A stretch of DNA of 64,000 nt from a virus (IMGVR_UViG_3300018891_000001:151871-215870); one strand, 5' to 3'. Numbered from the stretch's first letter, positions 7,742-15,843 are shown. Numbers and translations: made by a program. Notes: a model not told the origin generated them from the sequence alone.

Positions 7742-7839
7742 AAAGTTTGGTGAATACAAAGTTATAAAATAACTAGGTTGGAAGATAATAAAAGAGACAG
7801 CATCATTATATCCAATCCTAAGCGATTCGTCTAGAAAAA

Positions 7840-9132
7840 TTAGAACAGCGAAAATTCCATTTGCCCTTCAATTACTTTACGACTTTTGAATTCTGCCATT
7901 TTGAGTTCCACCTCATACACTGCTGTTTCGCATACATGATGAGACGAAATACGATAAGAGGCTAATCGCTGCTGTCGTTCTTCTAAAAATTTTTGATTGC
8001 TTTCTACAAGCTGACGAATGATTTCAGCTTCAGAGCGACTTAATTTCGCATTAAACGGTGGATTGGTTGTAATACATTCAAACTTGATCTCTCTAGCATG
8101 GGCTTTTATAATTTGAATTTTTCGATCATCCGAAAGAGAATTCCACGGTTGATGCAAATCCTCCTCATATTGAAAAATCTCACGTTTTCGCAAATCTACT
8201 GGATGAACAAAAATATCTATTTGTTTACTTTCTTCTTCGAAAATCCGGATAGGTGCTCGGTATTCTCCCAATAGTGAATTTCCCCAATAAATACGAGTAT
8301 CCGTATTAAACTCAAAATATCGGTGAATGGTTTTTGTTTCTGGGTTAATATGCAATCCCATAATCGGTTTTGGCACATATAAAAGAGAAGGCAAAAATAA
8401 AAAGGCTTGAATACAAGCCACTTTTACCATCGTTAAACTTAAATCAGCACCTACTAAATTTAAGCAATTGGATGGCAGCACCATAGCAGCACCACCAATA
8501 CAAGGTTCAAACTGACTATCCGTAGGAGAAGAATTTAGCATCATATTGATAGCTTCTGTTACTTGAATAGGAGTTGGAAAATAATCCAAATGTCCCTTTT
8601 GGCCATGTTCAGCCACAAAAGTAGACAATACATCCGTGGGCTCTAAAAATAATAAATCCAAACTGAATTCCCGATACAACTCTTCCCAAAGAGAATCTGG
8701 AATCGAAGGACGTTTGCAATAGCTAATGCCTAATGCATAACCAATCCATTCAATAAAATCCGTAATCCGATATCCCCGATGATATACTCGATCCATGCAT
8801 TTGGTTAACATTTTATAAGCAGGAGTATTCATGATGGGCGAAGACCGAACCGGATTTTTCGGCATATCTCCATCTTGGTAAGATCCTTTGGCCAAGATAG
8901 AAAGCCACGCATACCAACGACCATACAGCATGGTTTCAATCATCAAGCCCATTCCACGCATCCAGCCAAACCGGTACGAATCTTTCACATCTTGGGGTGG
9001 TTCTGTCCAAAGAGGAGAGTATTGAAGTTCTAATAATTTTCGTTGAATCTCCAGCCATTGTTCTGGGGAAAGGGAAGCACAGAACTCTTGGCCACGACGT
9101 TCCGATTCCAATCGACCATATGATTTTTTCAT
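7840..9132 (-). CDS. N6-adenine DNA-methyltransferase-like protein with clamp-binding tail
   Basis: A 430-residue protein with a YFPTP segment, a degenerate SAM-binding motif I (EPCIGG from residue 209) and catalytic motif IV NPPF (residues 357-360), in the order found in HsdM-type adenine methylases. Motif I is unusual (EPCIGGAA rather than DPxxGxG), so activity is uncertain. The C-terminus ends QMEFSLF, which fits the beta-clamp-binding hexapeptide QxxLxLF, and the element has its own clamp (15869-17197). No restriction partner is seen. Starts at 9132 with GAGGTG; 2 bp after the upstream gene, so cotranscribed. Confidence 0.65.
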   Translation of the reverse strand: MKKSYGRLESERRGQEFCASLSPEQWLEIQRKLLELQYSPLWTEPPQDVKDSYRFGWMRGMGLMIETMLYGRWYAWLSILAKGSYQDGDMPKNPVRSSPIMNTPAYKMLTKCMDRVYHRGYRITDFIEWIGYALGISYCKRPSIPDSLWEELYREFSLDLLFLEPTDVLSTFVAEHGQKGHLDYFPTPIQVTEAINMMLNSSPTDSQFEPCIGGAAMVLPSNCLNLVGADLSLTMVKVACIQAFLFLPSLLYVPKPIMGLHINPETKTIHRYFEFNTDTRIYWGNSLLGEYRAPIRIFEEESKQIDIFVHPVDLRKREIFQYEEDLHQPWNSLSDDRKIQIIKAHAREIKFECITTNPPFNAKLSRSEAEIIRQLVESNQKFLEERQQRLASYRISSHHVCETAVYEVELKMAEFKSRKVIEGQMEFSLF

Positions 9133-9134
9133 GA

Positions 9135-9344
9135 TTACACCTCAGATAGATGTTTGGTAATACAAATCTCTAAATCTGTTTCATTCATATCAGGGGAGGA
9201 GAGCCACGATTTTCGAACCCATTTATAGCTTTCCAATTCTTCCTTACGATAAACAGCTTTCCAATACTGACCATGAACACTATCTAGAAATATCGAACCG
9301 TGATGATCTAAATAAAAGACAAGGTGAGCTTTTCGTTTTGCCAC
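9135..9344 (-). CDS. Hypothetical protein (69 aa)
   Basis: GTG 9344 was chosen because AGGAGG lies 7 bp upstream; an ATG 42 bp earlier has none. The product is basic at the start and acidic at the end with several Trp residues, and no known motif. It directly precedes the methylase-like gene in the same operon. Confidence 0.55.
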   Translation of the reverse strand: MAKRKAHLVFYLDHHGSIFLDSVHGQYWKAVYRKEELESYKWVRKSWLSSPDMNETDLEICITKHLSEV

Positions 9345-9468
9345 AGTAAATCCTCCTGTATGCCGGATTTCATTGTTAGTTAACATAAGATAAATTATCG
9401 GAAGTTAATGATTAAAAAGATTTATTGTCTCATTTTATTAAGTATTCTTGTGTTTTTGAGACAGAAAA

Positions 9469-9500
9469 GAAAAAGTGAAAGCCATTAATTAGCTTTCACC
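9469..9500 (-). terminator. Intrinsic terminator after the Doc locus
   Basis: Minus-strand stem GTGAAAGC / GGCTTTCAC with a TAATTAAT loop followed by five Ts; overlaps the last codons of the gene at 9485. Confidence 0.8.
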
Positions 9501-9688
9501 AATTCATACTCATCTTTATTTAATACTATGTCACCGCCAAATGATTCTTCATAAACCGTAACCGATTGATCTTCTTTATCATAGTATTTTACTTCATAGA
9601 TCTTTCCGATTAAATGTTCAATCGACAATTGTGCGACAGCAATACGTTGTGTGTCAGGTTTACTTGCGATGACTCTAACCTTCATCAT
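9485..9688 (-). CDS. Hypothetical protein (67 aa) coupled to Doc-like gene
   Basis: Its ATG at 9688 overlaps the stop of the Doc-like gene (ATGA-type overlap). The 67-residue product is rich in beta-forming residues with an acidic centre. It ends at a terminator, so it is the third member of the toxin-like operon. Function unknown. Confidence 0.6.
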   Translation of the reverse strand: MMKVRVIASKPDTQRIAVAQLSIEHLIGKIYEVKYYDKEDQSVTVYEESFGGDIVLNKDEYELVKAN

Positions 9689-10275
9689 TTTACTCCTTTA
9701 TCCTTTTTGTATCCTTTTTGCATATCGTCCAATAATTTTTGGAGTTCTTTTCGTTCTTCCATTTCTTTTTCTGTTAAAATTTCCTGAATCTCTAATTCAT
9801 TTAACAAGTCTATGTATTCTTTATACAATGGTATCAAGGTTTCCTTGCTTGGTTCCATTCCTTCTATATATTGAGATTCAGGAACGCTGTTTCTTTCTAA
9901 CCAATCAGCCAATTTTTCCAGACTCCACTTTTTATTTGCAACCAATTTTGAAACAAAGTATAATTCCCAATCTGATATTACGACCACATATCCGTTAAAT
10001 TCCAAAAAAGTGGCTGCAGTAATATATGCTGTACGTTTGTTTCCATCCACAAAGTACTGACTTGTGGCTAGAGTATGCATATATACTGCAGCTTTGGTAA
10101 ATAAACCTGGATATGGTTCATACGTATGCCCACCAAAATCATAAGTTTGAAACGGTTTATATGCCAGACTATCAATAAGACCTGGTTCATACTCACCAGG
10201 CAACCCACCAAACTCTTGTAGAGCCATGTCATGAAACATTCGAATATGTTTGGGCTCTAAAGATTCAATGTTCAA
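9685..10275 (-). CDS. doc: Doc (death-on-curing)-family protein with Gln in place of the motif His
   Basis: A 196-residue Fic/Doc-fold protein. The signature is QYFVDGNKRTA with Gln73 where the family has a His (HxFxDGNKR); GNKR is residues 78-81. Doc proteins phosphorylate EF-Tu in plasmid-maintenance toxin-antitoxin pairs, and the His is needed for catalysis, so this copy may be inactive or altered. A C-terminal extension of about 60 charged residues is unusual for Doc (about 125 aa). It overlaps a small upstream gene, the expected antitoxin position. Confidence 0.75.
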   Translation of the reverse strand: MNIESLEPKHIRMFHDMALQEFGGLPGEYEPGLIDSLAYKPFQTYDFGGHTYEPYPGLFTKAAVYMHTLATSQYFVDGNKRTAYITAATFLEFNGYVVVISDWELYFVSKLVANKKWSLEKLADWLERNSVPESQYIEGMEPSKETLIPLYKEYIDLLNELEIQEILTEKEMEERKELQKLLDDMQKGYKKDKGVK

Positions 10276-10415
10276 TTTTTACTCAACCTCTTTAACCCTT
10301 TGTAATTTCTGCGGATGACTTTGGCGGCAATTTTTTGGAGTTTCGCATCCTTTTCATTGGATTTGCTAGTTCCTTTTTTCATTTCATCCTCCAATATTAA
10401 AACTTGTTGGAACAT
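10272..10415 (-). CDS. Small basic protein, possible antitoxin partner of Doc
   Basis: A 47-residue basic protein overlapping the Doc start by 4 bp. ATG 10415 follows AAAGGGGG; an internal ATG at 10382 follows TTGGAGGA and would give 36 residues, so the true start is uncertain. It does not resemble Phd clearly; assignment as antitoxin is by position only. Confidence 0.5.
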   Translation of the reverse strand: MFQQVLILEDEMKKGTSKSNEKDAKLQKIAAKVIRRNYKGLKRLSKN

Positions 10416-10493
10416 ATATATTCCCCCTTTATCCGCATTATTACTTATCATATTATATATTTTTTCTAAATTATACAAGCCTTTTCCTGCTTG

Positions 10494-10772
10494 TTAGGTG
10501 ATATCACCAATGCCACCAAAGTAGCCCTTATTATTGGCTTCCTCATCATTGTATTCAATCATAATTCGTTCGATTGTCTTTTCTGTTACTCCTTTAGCTC
10601 GAAGATCATCAAAGGATATACCTATTAAATTGTAATGCTCTAGAATACCATCTGGGCCAACAAGCTCATAGTCTCCATCTAAAAGCTTATTGATGGCTTC
10701 ATCGACCGAATCAGCCTCTACTTCTGCTGAATCATATGAAATATAATATTTAGTGATGTAATATTTCCCCAT
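10494..10772 (-). CDS. Hypothetical protein (92 aa)
   Basis: Starts at 10772 with AAAGGAGG. An acidic protein with a beta-rich N-terminus and a DUF-like layout; the C-terminus ends in Gly-rich residues. No known motif. It lies between the PAPS-reductase-like operon and the Doc locus. Confidence 0.6.
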   Translation of the reverse strand: MGKYYITKYYISYDSAEVEADSVDEAINKLLDGDYELVGPDGILEHYNLIGISFDDLRAKGVTEKTIERIMIEYNDEEANNKGYFGGIGDIT

Positions 10773-10785
10773 AGTTAATCCTCCT

Positions 10786-11055
10786 TTATGGTTTTAAGTA
10801 ATTAGCAATATATTGACAGGCTTCCTGAAATTCTTTTTCTGTTTCAAATGCAGCAAATGCATGAATCTCGCCGCTTTCATGATAATACACACAATATGGC
10901 TTATCTTTAGGATTCAGCTCTAAAACAATATTGCCATATAAATGATAAGCTGATTTCGTTGTTGTACATTCTGTAAGCCACAAGTCCTCTTTCGGACAAC
11001 CATATTTCAAAAGCGTTTCCACTTTTCTTTCTTCAAACTCATGAATGGCAAGCAT
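10786..11055 (-). CDS. Hypothetical protein (89 aa)
   Basis: Starts at 11055 with AAAGGAGTG, overlapping the end of the PAPS-reductase-like gene by 17 bp and so likely coupled to it. A small acidic alpha/beta protein with His, Cys and Tyr residues but no clear metal motif. Function unknown. Confidence 0.6.
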   Translation of the reverse strand: MLAIHEFEERKVETLLKYGCPKEDLWLTECTTTKSAYHLYGNIVLELNPKDKPYCVYYHESGEIHAFAAFETEKEFQEACQYIANYLKP

Positions 11056-12085
11056 CCAAATTCACTCCTTTATGTTCGCTTGTTGTTTTTCTATACTTGT
11101 GTTCTAAATCCATCATCCAAGTATCTAGCCATTGTTGAAATTCACCTTGATAAACTTGTTGAAGTTGTTCATATTCTTTCTGATACACCTCTTTTAAAGG
11201 TCTTCTTGTGTAATGGAAATAAGGAACACTTTTCATAGACTTATTGCCGGAACGCTGTGCTTTCCGGAGTTCTTCATCAAAATAGCAAGCTTTTAAAAAC
11301 GACAAGGGTTCTTGTTCTATGATTTCTGTCCAACTCATTCCTTCTATATCACAATTAAACGGGCACAAGTAACATCGAGAACGTTTAGATGGCATGTTAT
11401 GTGCCAATAAAAAATCAATACTTTCTTGTGTAGAAACATGTTGCTCCACTAATGGATAGGATAGATACATATATTTATATTGTGGAGATCGGTACGTACT
11501 AATCCGATGAATTTCATCATAACTAAATCCAATATCGATAATAAAAGCAATATGAGATGGCATTCTTTGATGAGGAGATAATCCGTGTTTTTCCATCACC
11601 AATCGTCTTGCTGTTTGTTTTACAGGAATGATTTTAAAATCCACCGTACATTGTCTTGGCATTATGCCGGCTTTTTGTTCATGACCATATTCATCAATTC
11701 GATTAAAATACAAAGGCATTTGGAAACGCTGATAGTCGGTATGAATATACCGCATCAGCATTTCCTCTAATCCTTTTTCCATACTTTGATGGTGAGTAAT
11801 AATAAAAGGAGTCGTGTTTTGATATTGAGTTTGTCGGCGTTTCCACCATTCAATTTGATCATGAATAAATTGAGGTTCTGCTCCAGTATCTGAGAAAATA
11901 ATAAAATCATAGTGACGTTTTCCTTGCAAATGTTCTTCTAATAGATGAGCGGATTGTGTGCCGCCTCCAAAAGAAAGAACATAATAAATATGCTCAATGC
12001 CTTTTTGATGTAACTCTTGTTCGATTTCTTGCTTTGTTTTAAAAACGCCATCTTTGTATTTCTTGTGTGTTCGAAAATCCTTCAC
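11039..12085 (-). CDS. PAPS-reductase-like PP-loop ATP pyrophosphatase
   Basis: A 348-residue protein with the PP-loop SFGGGTQS at residues 38-45 and the SDTGAEP segment at about 65-71, both typical of PAPS reductase/DndC-like adenylating enzymes. Cys-containing segments RQCTVDFK and CYLCPF suggest sulfur transfer or a metal/Fe-S site. Known relatives act in sulfate reduction, tRNA thiolation or DNA phosphorothioation, but no DndD/E or other sulfur-modification partner lies nearby. The substrate is therefore unknown. It overlaps the membrane-protein gene upstream by 4 bp. Confidence 0.75.
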   Translation of the reverse strand: MKDFRTHKKYKDGVFKTKQEIEQELHQKGIEHIYYVLSFGGGTQSAHLLEEHLQGKRHYDFIIFSDTGAEPQFIHDQIEWWKRRQTQYQNTTPFIITHHQSMEKGLEEMLMRYIHTDYQRFQMPLYFNRIDEYGHEQKAGIMPRQCTVDFKIIPVKQTARRLVMEKHGLSPHQRMPSHIAFIIDIGFSYDEIHRISTYRSPQYKYMYLSYPLVEQHVSTQESIDFLLAHNMPSKRSRCYLCPFNCDIEGMSWTEIIEQEPLSFLKACYFDEELRKAQRSGNKSMKSVPYFHYTRRPLKEVYQKEYEQLQQVYQGEFQQWLDTWMMDLEHKYRKTTSEHKGVNLDACHS

Positions 12086-12387
12086 GCTTCTTCTCCTTTA
12101 GTATGGTGTTCTTGAGAATGATGCTCTTGTTTTAGAGCGTGAATCAATCCGGCCACAATCAATAAAGTCGCTACAACAGCAAATAATGTAGCCAATGTAA
12201 AATACGCCGCTGCATAGTTTGCATTGATAATGTAGTTATAGGCATCGCCACCTACATACGCATTCACAGGGTCAGCGAAAGTATCTTCTGGGTTTTCATA
12301 ATTATGAATCTTATCAAATCCAAAGAAGATAAAAATCACGGAAACAACATACAACAATGCACTTGATACTTTAAAACGAATATCCAT
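12082..12387 (-). CDS. Two-helix membrane protein (101 aa)
   Basis: Behind GAGAGGGG. Hydrophobic helices at about residues 8-24 and 58-84 flank an acidic, probably external loop; the C-terminus is His-rich (HHSQEHH). Overlap by 4 bp with the PAPS-reductase-like gene suggests coupled expression. Function unknown. Confidence 0.6.
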   Translation of the reverse strand: MDIRFKVSSALLYVVSVIFIFFGFDKIHNYENPEDTFADPVNAYVGGDAYNYIINANYAAAYFTLATLFAVVATLLIVAGLIHALKQEHHSQEHHTKGEEA

Positions 12388-12405
12388 ATCAAAATCCCCT
12401 CTCCA

Positions 12406-12675
12406 TTAAGAATAAATAAAAGTTAATTGTCTTTCTTCAATTGAAGGTTCATACCCTTCTTGCTTCAAAACATCATATGCTTTTTCTACACGTTCAGTTA
12501 CTACCGAGCGGCAATAGCCTCGCTGCAATAATTCATAAAACAGTTCTTTGACGGATTGACCAAACTGATACTTATTGGACCATTGTTCCACTCGGTTAAT
12601 ACATGAATCCCATAATTGTGTATCTCCATTTAAAAAAGAAGGAGTTTGAAATTCCCAGCAAACCAGCGTCTTCAC
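12406..12675 (-). CDS. Hypothetical protein (89 aa)
   Basis: The GTG at 12675 is preferred because GAGGTG lies 6 bp upstream; the GTG at 12684 overlaps that site. The product is helical and charged, with no recognised motif. Part of the same small-gene operon. Confidence 0.55.
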   Translation of the reverse strand: MKTLVCWEFQTPSFLNGDTQLWDSCINRVEQWSNKYQFGQSVKELFYELLQRGYCRSVVTERVEKAYDVLKQEGYEPSIEERQLTFIYS

Positions 12676-12705
12676 TATAATCACCTCATTTATCTCACTT
12701 TTTGA

Positions 12706-13005
12706 TTAGAAATCAAACAAAGTCCCTTGATAGTTTTCCATAATTATATTATGTTCACTAGTTTCTGCCTCTGCAGCGGATTCTTTAGGCTGAGAAATTT
12801 CTTTTAAATTGATTCGAAAGATACAATGATCGTCTTTGAATTTTTTGTGTATACAATCTTCCGGCTGAATTTCTACTTGAATCGGATACATATGATGCAC
12901 ATAAAGCAACGGGTAATCAATATAAGTAACCGTGGCATATCCGGTATAGTAATCGGAAGAAACATACACCACATCTCCCGTTTGGGGTATATTATAAGAA
13001 TTCAA
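12706..13005 (-). CDS. Hypothetical protein with C-terminal clamp-binding peptide
   Basis: TTG 13005 has AAAGGAG at good spacing, giving 99 residues. The N-terminal half looks like a small SH3/beta-barrel (GDVVYVSSDYYTGYATV), then a charged linker, and the protein ends YQGTLFDF, where QGTLF fits the bacterial beta-clamp pentapeptide QxxLF. This suggests recruitment to the element's clamp. It overlaps the upstream gene by 14 bp. Confidence 0.6.
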   Translation of the reverse strand: MNSYNIPQTGDVVYVSSDYYTGYATVTYIDYPLLYVHHMYPIQVEIQPEDCIHKKFKDDHCIFRINLKEISQPKESAAEAETSEHNIIMENYQGTLFDF

Positions 13006-13246
13006 TACTAACCGCTCCTTTAGAATTTGCAAACTCAAAAACAGACATCACGTTTTTAATATCGTCTGTTTCATCGGTAACAAATGCTAGGATCCGATGC
13101 AATTTCGGATCTTCTGCAAAAACCGGCTCAACAAATACAAAATAAAACGAATGTTGCACATATACCGATAAATTATATTGTGTCGTATCTATATCCCGAA
13201 ATAACGATACACTTCGAAACAAGTCATAGCTTTGTATAAGCTCCAT
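12992..13246 (-). CDS. Hypothetical protein (84 aa)
   Basis: Starts at 13246 with an AGGTGA site, which lies just past the stop of the gene upstream. Aromatic-rich beta-type sequence with an acidic C-terminal half. No known motif. Confidence 0.55.
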   Translation of the reverse strand: MELIQSYDLFRSVSLFRDIDTTQYNLSVYVQHSFYFVFVEPVFAEDPKLHRILAFVTDETDDIKNVMSVFEFANSKGAVSIEFL

Positions 13247-13254
13247 AGACTCAC

Positions 13255-13410
13255 CTATTCTTCAATCTCCGCATAATCTTCAATGCTTCGATCATACCAA
13301 GTATGTTCAGAAGGATCCATCTCTTGTAATTTGGCTTTTGCTTCTTCAAGATTAGAAGCTTCAATGACTTGTTCTGATACAGCTGTCAAAGAAAAAACAT
13401 AAAGCGGCAT
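13255..13410 (-). CDS. Small acidic hypothetical protein (51 aa)
   Basis: ATG 13410 follows AAAGGAGGG. The 51-residue product is hydrophobic at the start and acidic at the end with a YDRS segment. It is 8 bp from the next gene. Supported by ribosome site and operon packing; function unknown. Confidence 0.55.
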   Translation of the reverse strand: MPLYVFSLTAVSEQVIEASNLEEAKAKLQEMDPSEHTWYDRSIEDYAEIEE

Positions 13411-13467
13411 GAATCTCCCTCCTTTATCGTCTTTTCACAAAATTCATGCATGATCTTGTGTGTATGA

Positions 13468-13614
13468 TTAATTCACTTCCCGCCATACAGGGGAATATCC
13501 ATCATCCGCTAATGCTTGCATTTTCGTGTTTCTCTCTGCTTCGGTTTCTGCATAATCCACTTGTTCTTCTCCCATTTCGTTTAACCAAATGATTTTGTAT
13601 TGGTATTCAGCCAT
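13468..13614 (-). CDS. Small hypothetical protein (48 aa)
   Basis: ATG 13614 follows TTAGGAGGG. The 48 residues contain conserved-looking WLNE and WREV ends. Same operon as its neighbours. Function unknown. Confidence 0.55.
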   Translation of the reverse strand: MAEYQYKIIWLNEMGEEQVDYAETEAERNTKMQALADDGYSPVWREVN

Positions 13615-13664
13615 TGTTTGCCCTCCTAACCATAGATAAATTTTTTATTTTTTATGAAAATCGT

Positions 13665-14066
13665 TTATAAAAAATCAGATTGACGCAAGCCATGATACCC
13701 CAATGGATTTCGTTCATAAGAGCGTCTGTCTTTGGCATGTTCGATAATTTCTTGAAACAAGTTTCGCCATTGTGAGGAAAACCAATTGACTCGATCATAC
13801 AATAAGCTAAACAATGCTTCATGTACATCGGTTCGTGTTCCATATTCTTGTGCTAAAATATCATAGTATTCAACTTCTTCTTGCGTCATATAGACTGCAT
13901 ATAACGTGTCTACCACTTTTCTCATCGTATCCATATCATCAATAGGATTCCATGGCTCTCCATGTTCATCAATATAACGGTCCAATTGATTGGATGCTTC
14001 TTCGTAGAACAATTCCTCAAACTGAGTTTGATATGTGTTTGCCAATTGTTCTAATAGTGAAGTCAT
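13665..14066 (-). CDS. Hypothetical acidic protein (133 aa)
   Basis: ATG 14066 follows GGAGG by 10 bp and overlaps the stop of the upstream gene (ATGA). Helical, acidic, with a basic Arg/Tyr-rich C-terminus. No recognised domain. Confidence 0.6.
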   Translation of the reverse strand: MTSLLEQLANTYQTQFEELFYEEASNQLDRYIDEHGEPWNPIDDMDTMRKVVDTLYAVYMTQEEVEYYDILAQEYGTRTDVHEALFSLLYDRVNWFSSQWRNLFQEIIEHAKDRRSYERNPLGYHGLRQSDFL

Positions 14067-14308
14067 GCTGTTGCATCCTCCAACCATTTTGAATAAATAA
14101 CAGCGTCACCTTTCCAATATTGATACCCTCGACCAAAAGAGCGTTCTTGGATTACATCCAGATCATCTGGATATTCATAAGTTTTAAAATTTTTCTTTTC
14201 ATGTTGCATATAGTAAGCAATTAAAGCCTGTTTCGGTTCTAATGTATATCGGGCCAATTCGTGAAATTCTCCATCTTCATCAAGCATCATAACCACAGAG
14301 ACTGCCAT
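14063..14308 (-). CDS. Hypothetical protein (81 aa), first gene of the operon
   Basis: Starts at 14308 behind AAGGAGG and is divergent from the spore-protein gene at 14394. Small alpha/beta protein with no motif. Its promoter probably lies in the inverted-repeat region 14330-14364. Confidence 0.6.
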   Translation of the reverse strand: MAVSVVMMLDEDGEFHELARYTLEPKQALIAYYMQHEKKNFKTYEYPDDLDVIQERSFGRGYQYWKGDAVIYSKWLEDATA

Positions 14309-14329
14309 TCTTTTTCCTCCTTATACTCG

Positions 14330-14363
14330 GTATAATTTTGTTTTACTTAGGGAAAAGTAAAAC
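14330..14363. promoter_or_regulatory. Divergent promoter region with inverted repeat
   Basis: GTTTTACTT (14340-14348) and AAGTAAAAC (14355-14363) form a perfect 9-bp inverted repeat between divergent genes. On the plus strand GTATA (14330-14334) and GGAAAAGTA (from 14351) are 16 bp apart and loosely resemble a forespore sigma-F promoter for the spore protein. On the minus strand the TTCCCTAA core is shared with promoters at 26027-26055 and 42668-42696. Confidence 0.4.
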
Positions 14364-14393
14364 CAATCCTTATATATAAAGGTGGTGAAAGAA

Positions 14394-14579
14394 ATGTCAC
14401 GCAATACAAATCAAATTCTCGTACCTACAGCTCAACAAGCATTAGAGCAAATGAAGTATGAAATTGCTCAAGAGTTTGGTGTTCAACTTGGAGCAGATGT
14501 CACTTCTCGCATCAATGGTTCTGTCGGCGGCGAAATCACTAAGCGTTTGGTGGCTTTAGCGCAAAGTCAATTGCGCTAA
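14394..14579 (+). CDS. ssp: Alpha/beta-type small acid-soluble spore protein
   Basis: A 61-residue protein with the hallmark SASP sequence: [15 protein letters not shown], containing the GPR protease site (EIAQEF), and the second signature [13 protein letters not shown]. SASPs coat and protect DNA in the forespore and are degraded on germination. ATG 14394 follows AAA GGTGGTG. Its presence shows a sporulating host and means the element contributes a spore-DNA-binding protein. It is monocistronic with its own terminator and stands apart from the surrounding minus-strand operons. Confidence 0.95.
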   Translation: MSRNTNQILVPTAQQALEQMKYEIAQEFGVQLGADVTSRINGSVGGEITKRLVALAQSQLR

Positions 14580-14585
14580 CATAGC

Positions 14586-14607
14586 AAAAGCCACTTAGGT
14601 GGCTTTT
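14586..14607 (+). terminator. Terminator-like hairpin after the SASP gene
   Basis: AAAAGCCAC / GTGGCTTTT with a TTAG loop; the following base run is only four Ts and runs into the start of the next gene. Confidence 0.6.
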
Positions 14608-14609
14608 GG

Positions 14610-14972
14610 ATGGTGATTCCATTCAACAAGAAAGCACATCTTACTATTGGAATTAGTATCGGAATATTGCTTGCATTGGTGTTCGAACATATTTTTCTTC
14701 ATGATGTGTTTTACATCATCATAGGGTCTTTACTCCCTGATATTGATCATCCACGTTCAACATTTGGAAAATACAATCCATTTGTTCGTTTTATGAAACA
14801 TCGTGGAAAATCACATACCATTGTAGGTAGCCTTCTCCTGTCTTTGCCTATGGTTATTATAGGGGTAGACCCTTTTGTTTTTACCTTTTTAGGATGTTTG
14901 ATTCACATTTTGTCTGATAAATGCTACTCATTTCTACCAGGAAAGCGCAAGTTTTCTATTCGATTTTGGTAG
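14610..14972 (+). CDS. YdjM/DUF457-like membrane metal-dependent hydrolase
   Basis: A 120-residue membrane protein with the family signatures LLPDIDHPRSTFGK (about residues 41-54) and HRGKSHT (about 64-70), which carry the metal-binding His/Asp residues, between hydrophobic helices. Family members are inner-membrane putative hydrolases (YdjM/LexA-binding type). No strong ribosome site is visible at ATG 14610, which directly abuts the SASP hairpin; read-through from the SASP gene is possible. It is shorter than typical members (about 160-180 aa), perhaps a short form. Confidence 0.7.
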   Translation: MVIPFNKKAHLTIGISIGILLALVFEHIFLHDVFYIIIGSLLPDIDHPRSTFGKYNPFVRFMKHRGKSHTIVGSLLLSLPMVIIGVDPFVFTFLGCLIHILSDKCYSFLPGKRKFSIRFW

Positions 14973-14975
14973 AAG

Positions 14976-15140
14976 TTACTTATAGCAAATTTCCCGTAAA
15001 TCTTTTAAAGCTTCAACCAATCCCGGCAGTTTCTTAGCGTTACTGTCATCAGGATGTTTCGTTAAGTAATTGATTTTAGCTTGCAAAAGAGCGTGCAATT
15101 CTTCAATTTGCGAACGCTCTTTGCTTGTGTTTATTTCCAT
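14976..15140 (-). CDS. Small hypothetical protein (54 aa)
   Basis: ATG 15140 lies 2 bp after the stop of the gene upstream, so stop-start coupling is likely. A helical, lysine-rich protein with no motif. Confidence 0.5.
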   Translation of the reverse strand: MEINTSKERSQIEELHALLQAKINYLTKHPDDSNAKKLPGLVEALKDLREICYK

Positions 15141-15142
15141 TT

Positions 15143-15373
15143 TCAAACACTTTTCTTGATAATATCTTCGCTAAGAAACTTTAAGACTACAGGATTCTTC
15201 TGTTTTTTCAGCCATCGAATATAAGCGACATTATCTGCTCCATAAGTCCCGCTTCGCTGACTAAATGGCACCTCTTGTTCAAATTGCTTCCACAAACGAA
15301 GATGTTCTTCCGGATATGCTGCTGCAAAAGTATTAGTAATAAAAATGGAACTTGCAATTGTATCAAGACTCAT
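15143..15373 (-). CDS. Hypothetical protein (76 aa)
   Basis: ATG 15373 follows GAGGAG and overlaps the stop of the zinc-ribbon gene by 4 bp (ATGA). Small mixed alpha/beta protein. No recognised domain. Confidence 0.55.
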   Translation of the reverse strand: MSLDTIASSIFITNTFAAAYPEEHLRLWKQFEQEVPFSQRSGTYGADNVAYIRWLKKQKNPVVLKFLSEDIIKKSV

Positions 15374-15828
15374 ATTACGCACTCCTCAAATAAATTCATT
15401 TGGTTTTGATCAGAAATTCCCCAATAGTTCATAACAATCCCATCTTTTACGGCATATTCTTTCTCATCAACTACATATATACCGTCTGGAAATAAGACAA
15501 ATTCGTCATCCATATTTCTAAATTGAATCAAATCTCCAATTGCGGCACCCTTTAACATAGAGAGGCCTATCTGCCCATCTTCAGTTTGCATAAGCTGACC
15601 TAATGGTGTTAATTTTCGAAACGAAGTGACAACTGTTTTCTCCACAACGATTTCCAATTGAAACTGCATACGACAAGAAGGACATGCATACAGTTCTTCA
15701 TCCGATAACTCATGGTCATATGATTCCCATAACCGTTCTGCTAGTCGATCTTCTAATCCTACATAAAACGAATCTCCACAAGAGCAAAAAATATGACCAT
15801 TAGAATATTGAATGCTCACAATCTTCAT
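15370..15828 (-). CDS. Zinc-ribbon protein with clamp-binding tail
   Basis: A 152-residue protein with a CSCG...CPSC zinc ribbon (about residues 15-53), a beta-rich middle and a C-terminal QMNLFEECVI in which QMNLF fits the beta-clamp pentapeptide. It is the gene immediately downstream of dnaN, separated by a 20-bp perfect palindrome (15844-15863). A clamp-associated factor is a reasonable inference. Confidence 0.65.
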   Translation of the reverse strand: MKIVSIQYSNGHIFCSCGDSFYVGLEDRLAERLWESYDHELSDEELYACPSCRMQFQLEIVVEKTVVTSFRKLTPLGQLMQTEDGQIGLSMLKGAAIGDLIQFRNMDDEFVLFPDGIYVVDEKEYAVKDGIVMNYWGISDQNQMNLFEECVI

Positions 15829-15843
15829 CTCCTTTTTTAAAGG

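Noticed and set aside
13437-13461. Near-palindrome CACAA...TCATGCATGA...TTGTG
   Set aside because: Not repeated elsewhere and without a promoter; left as chance.
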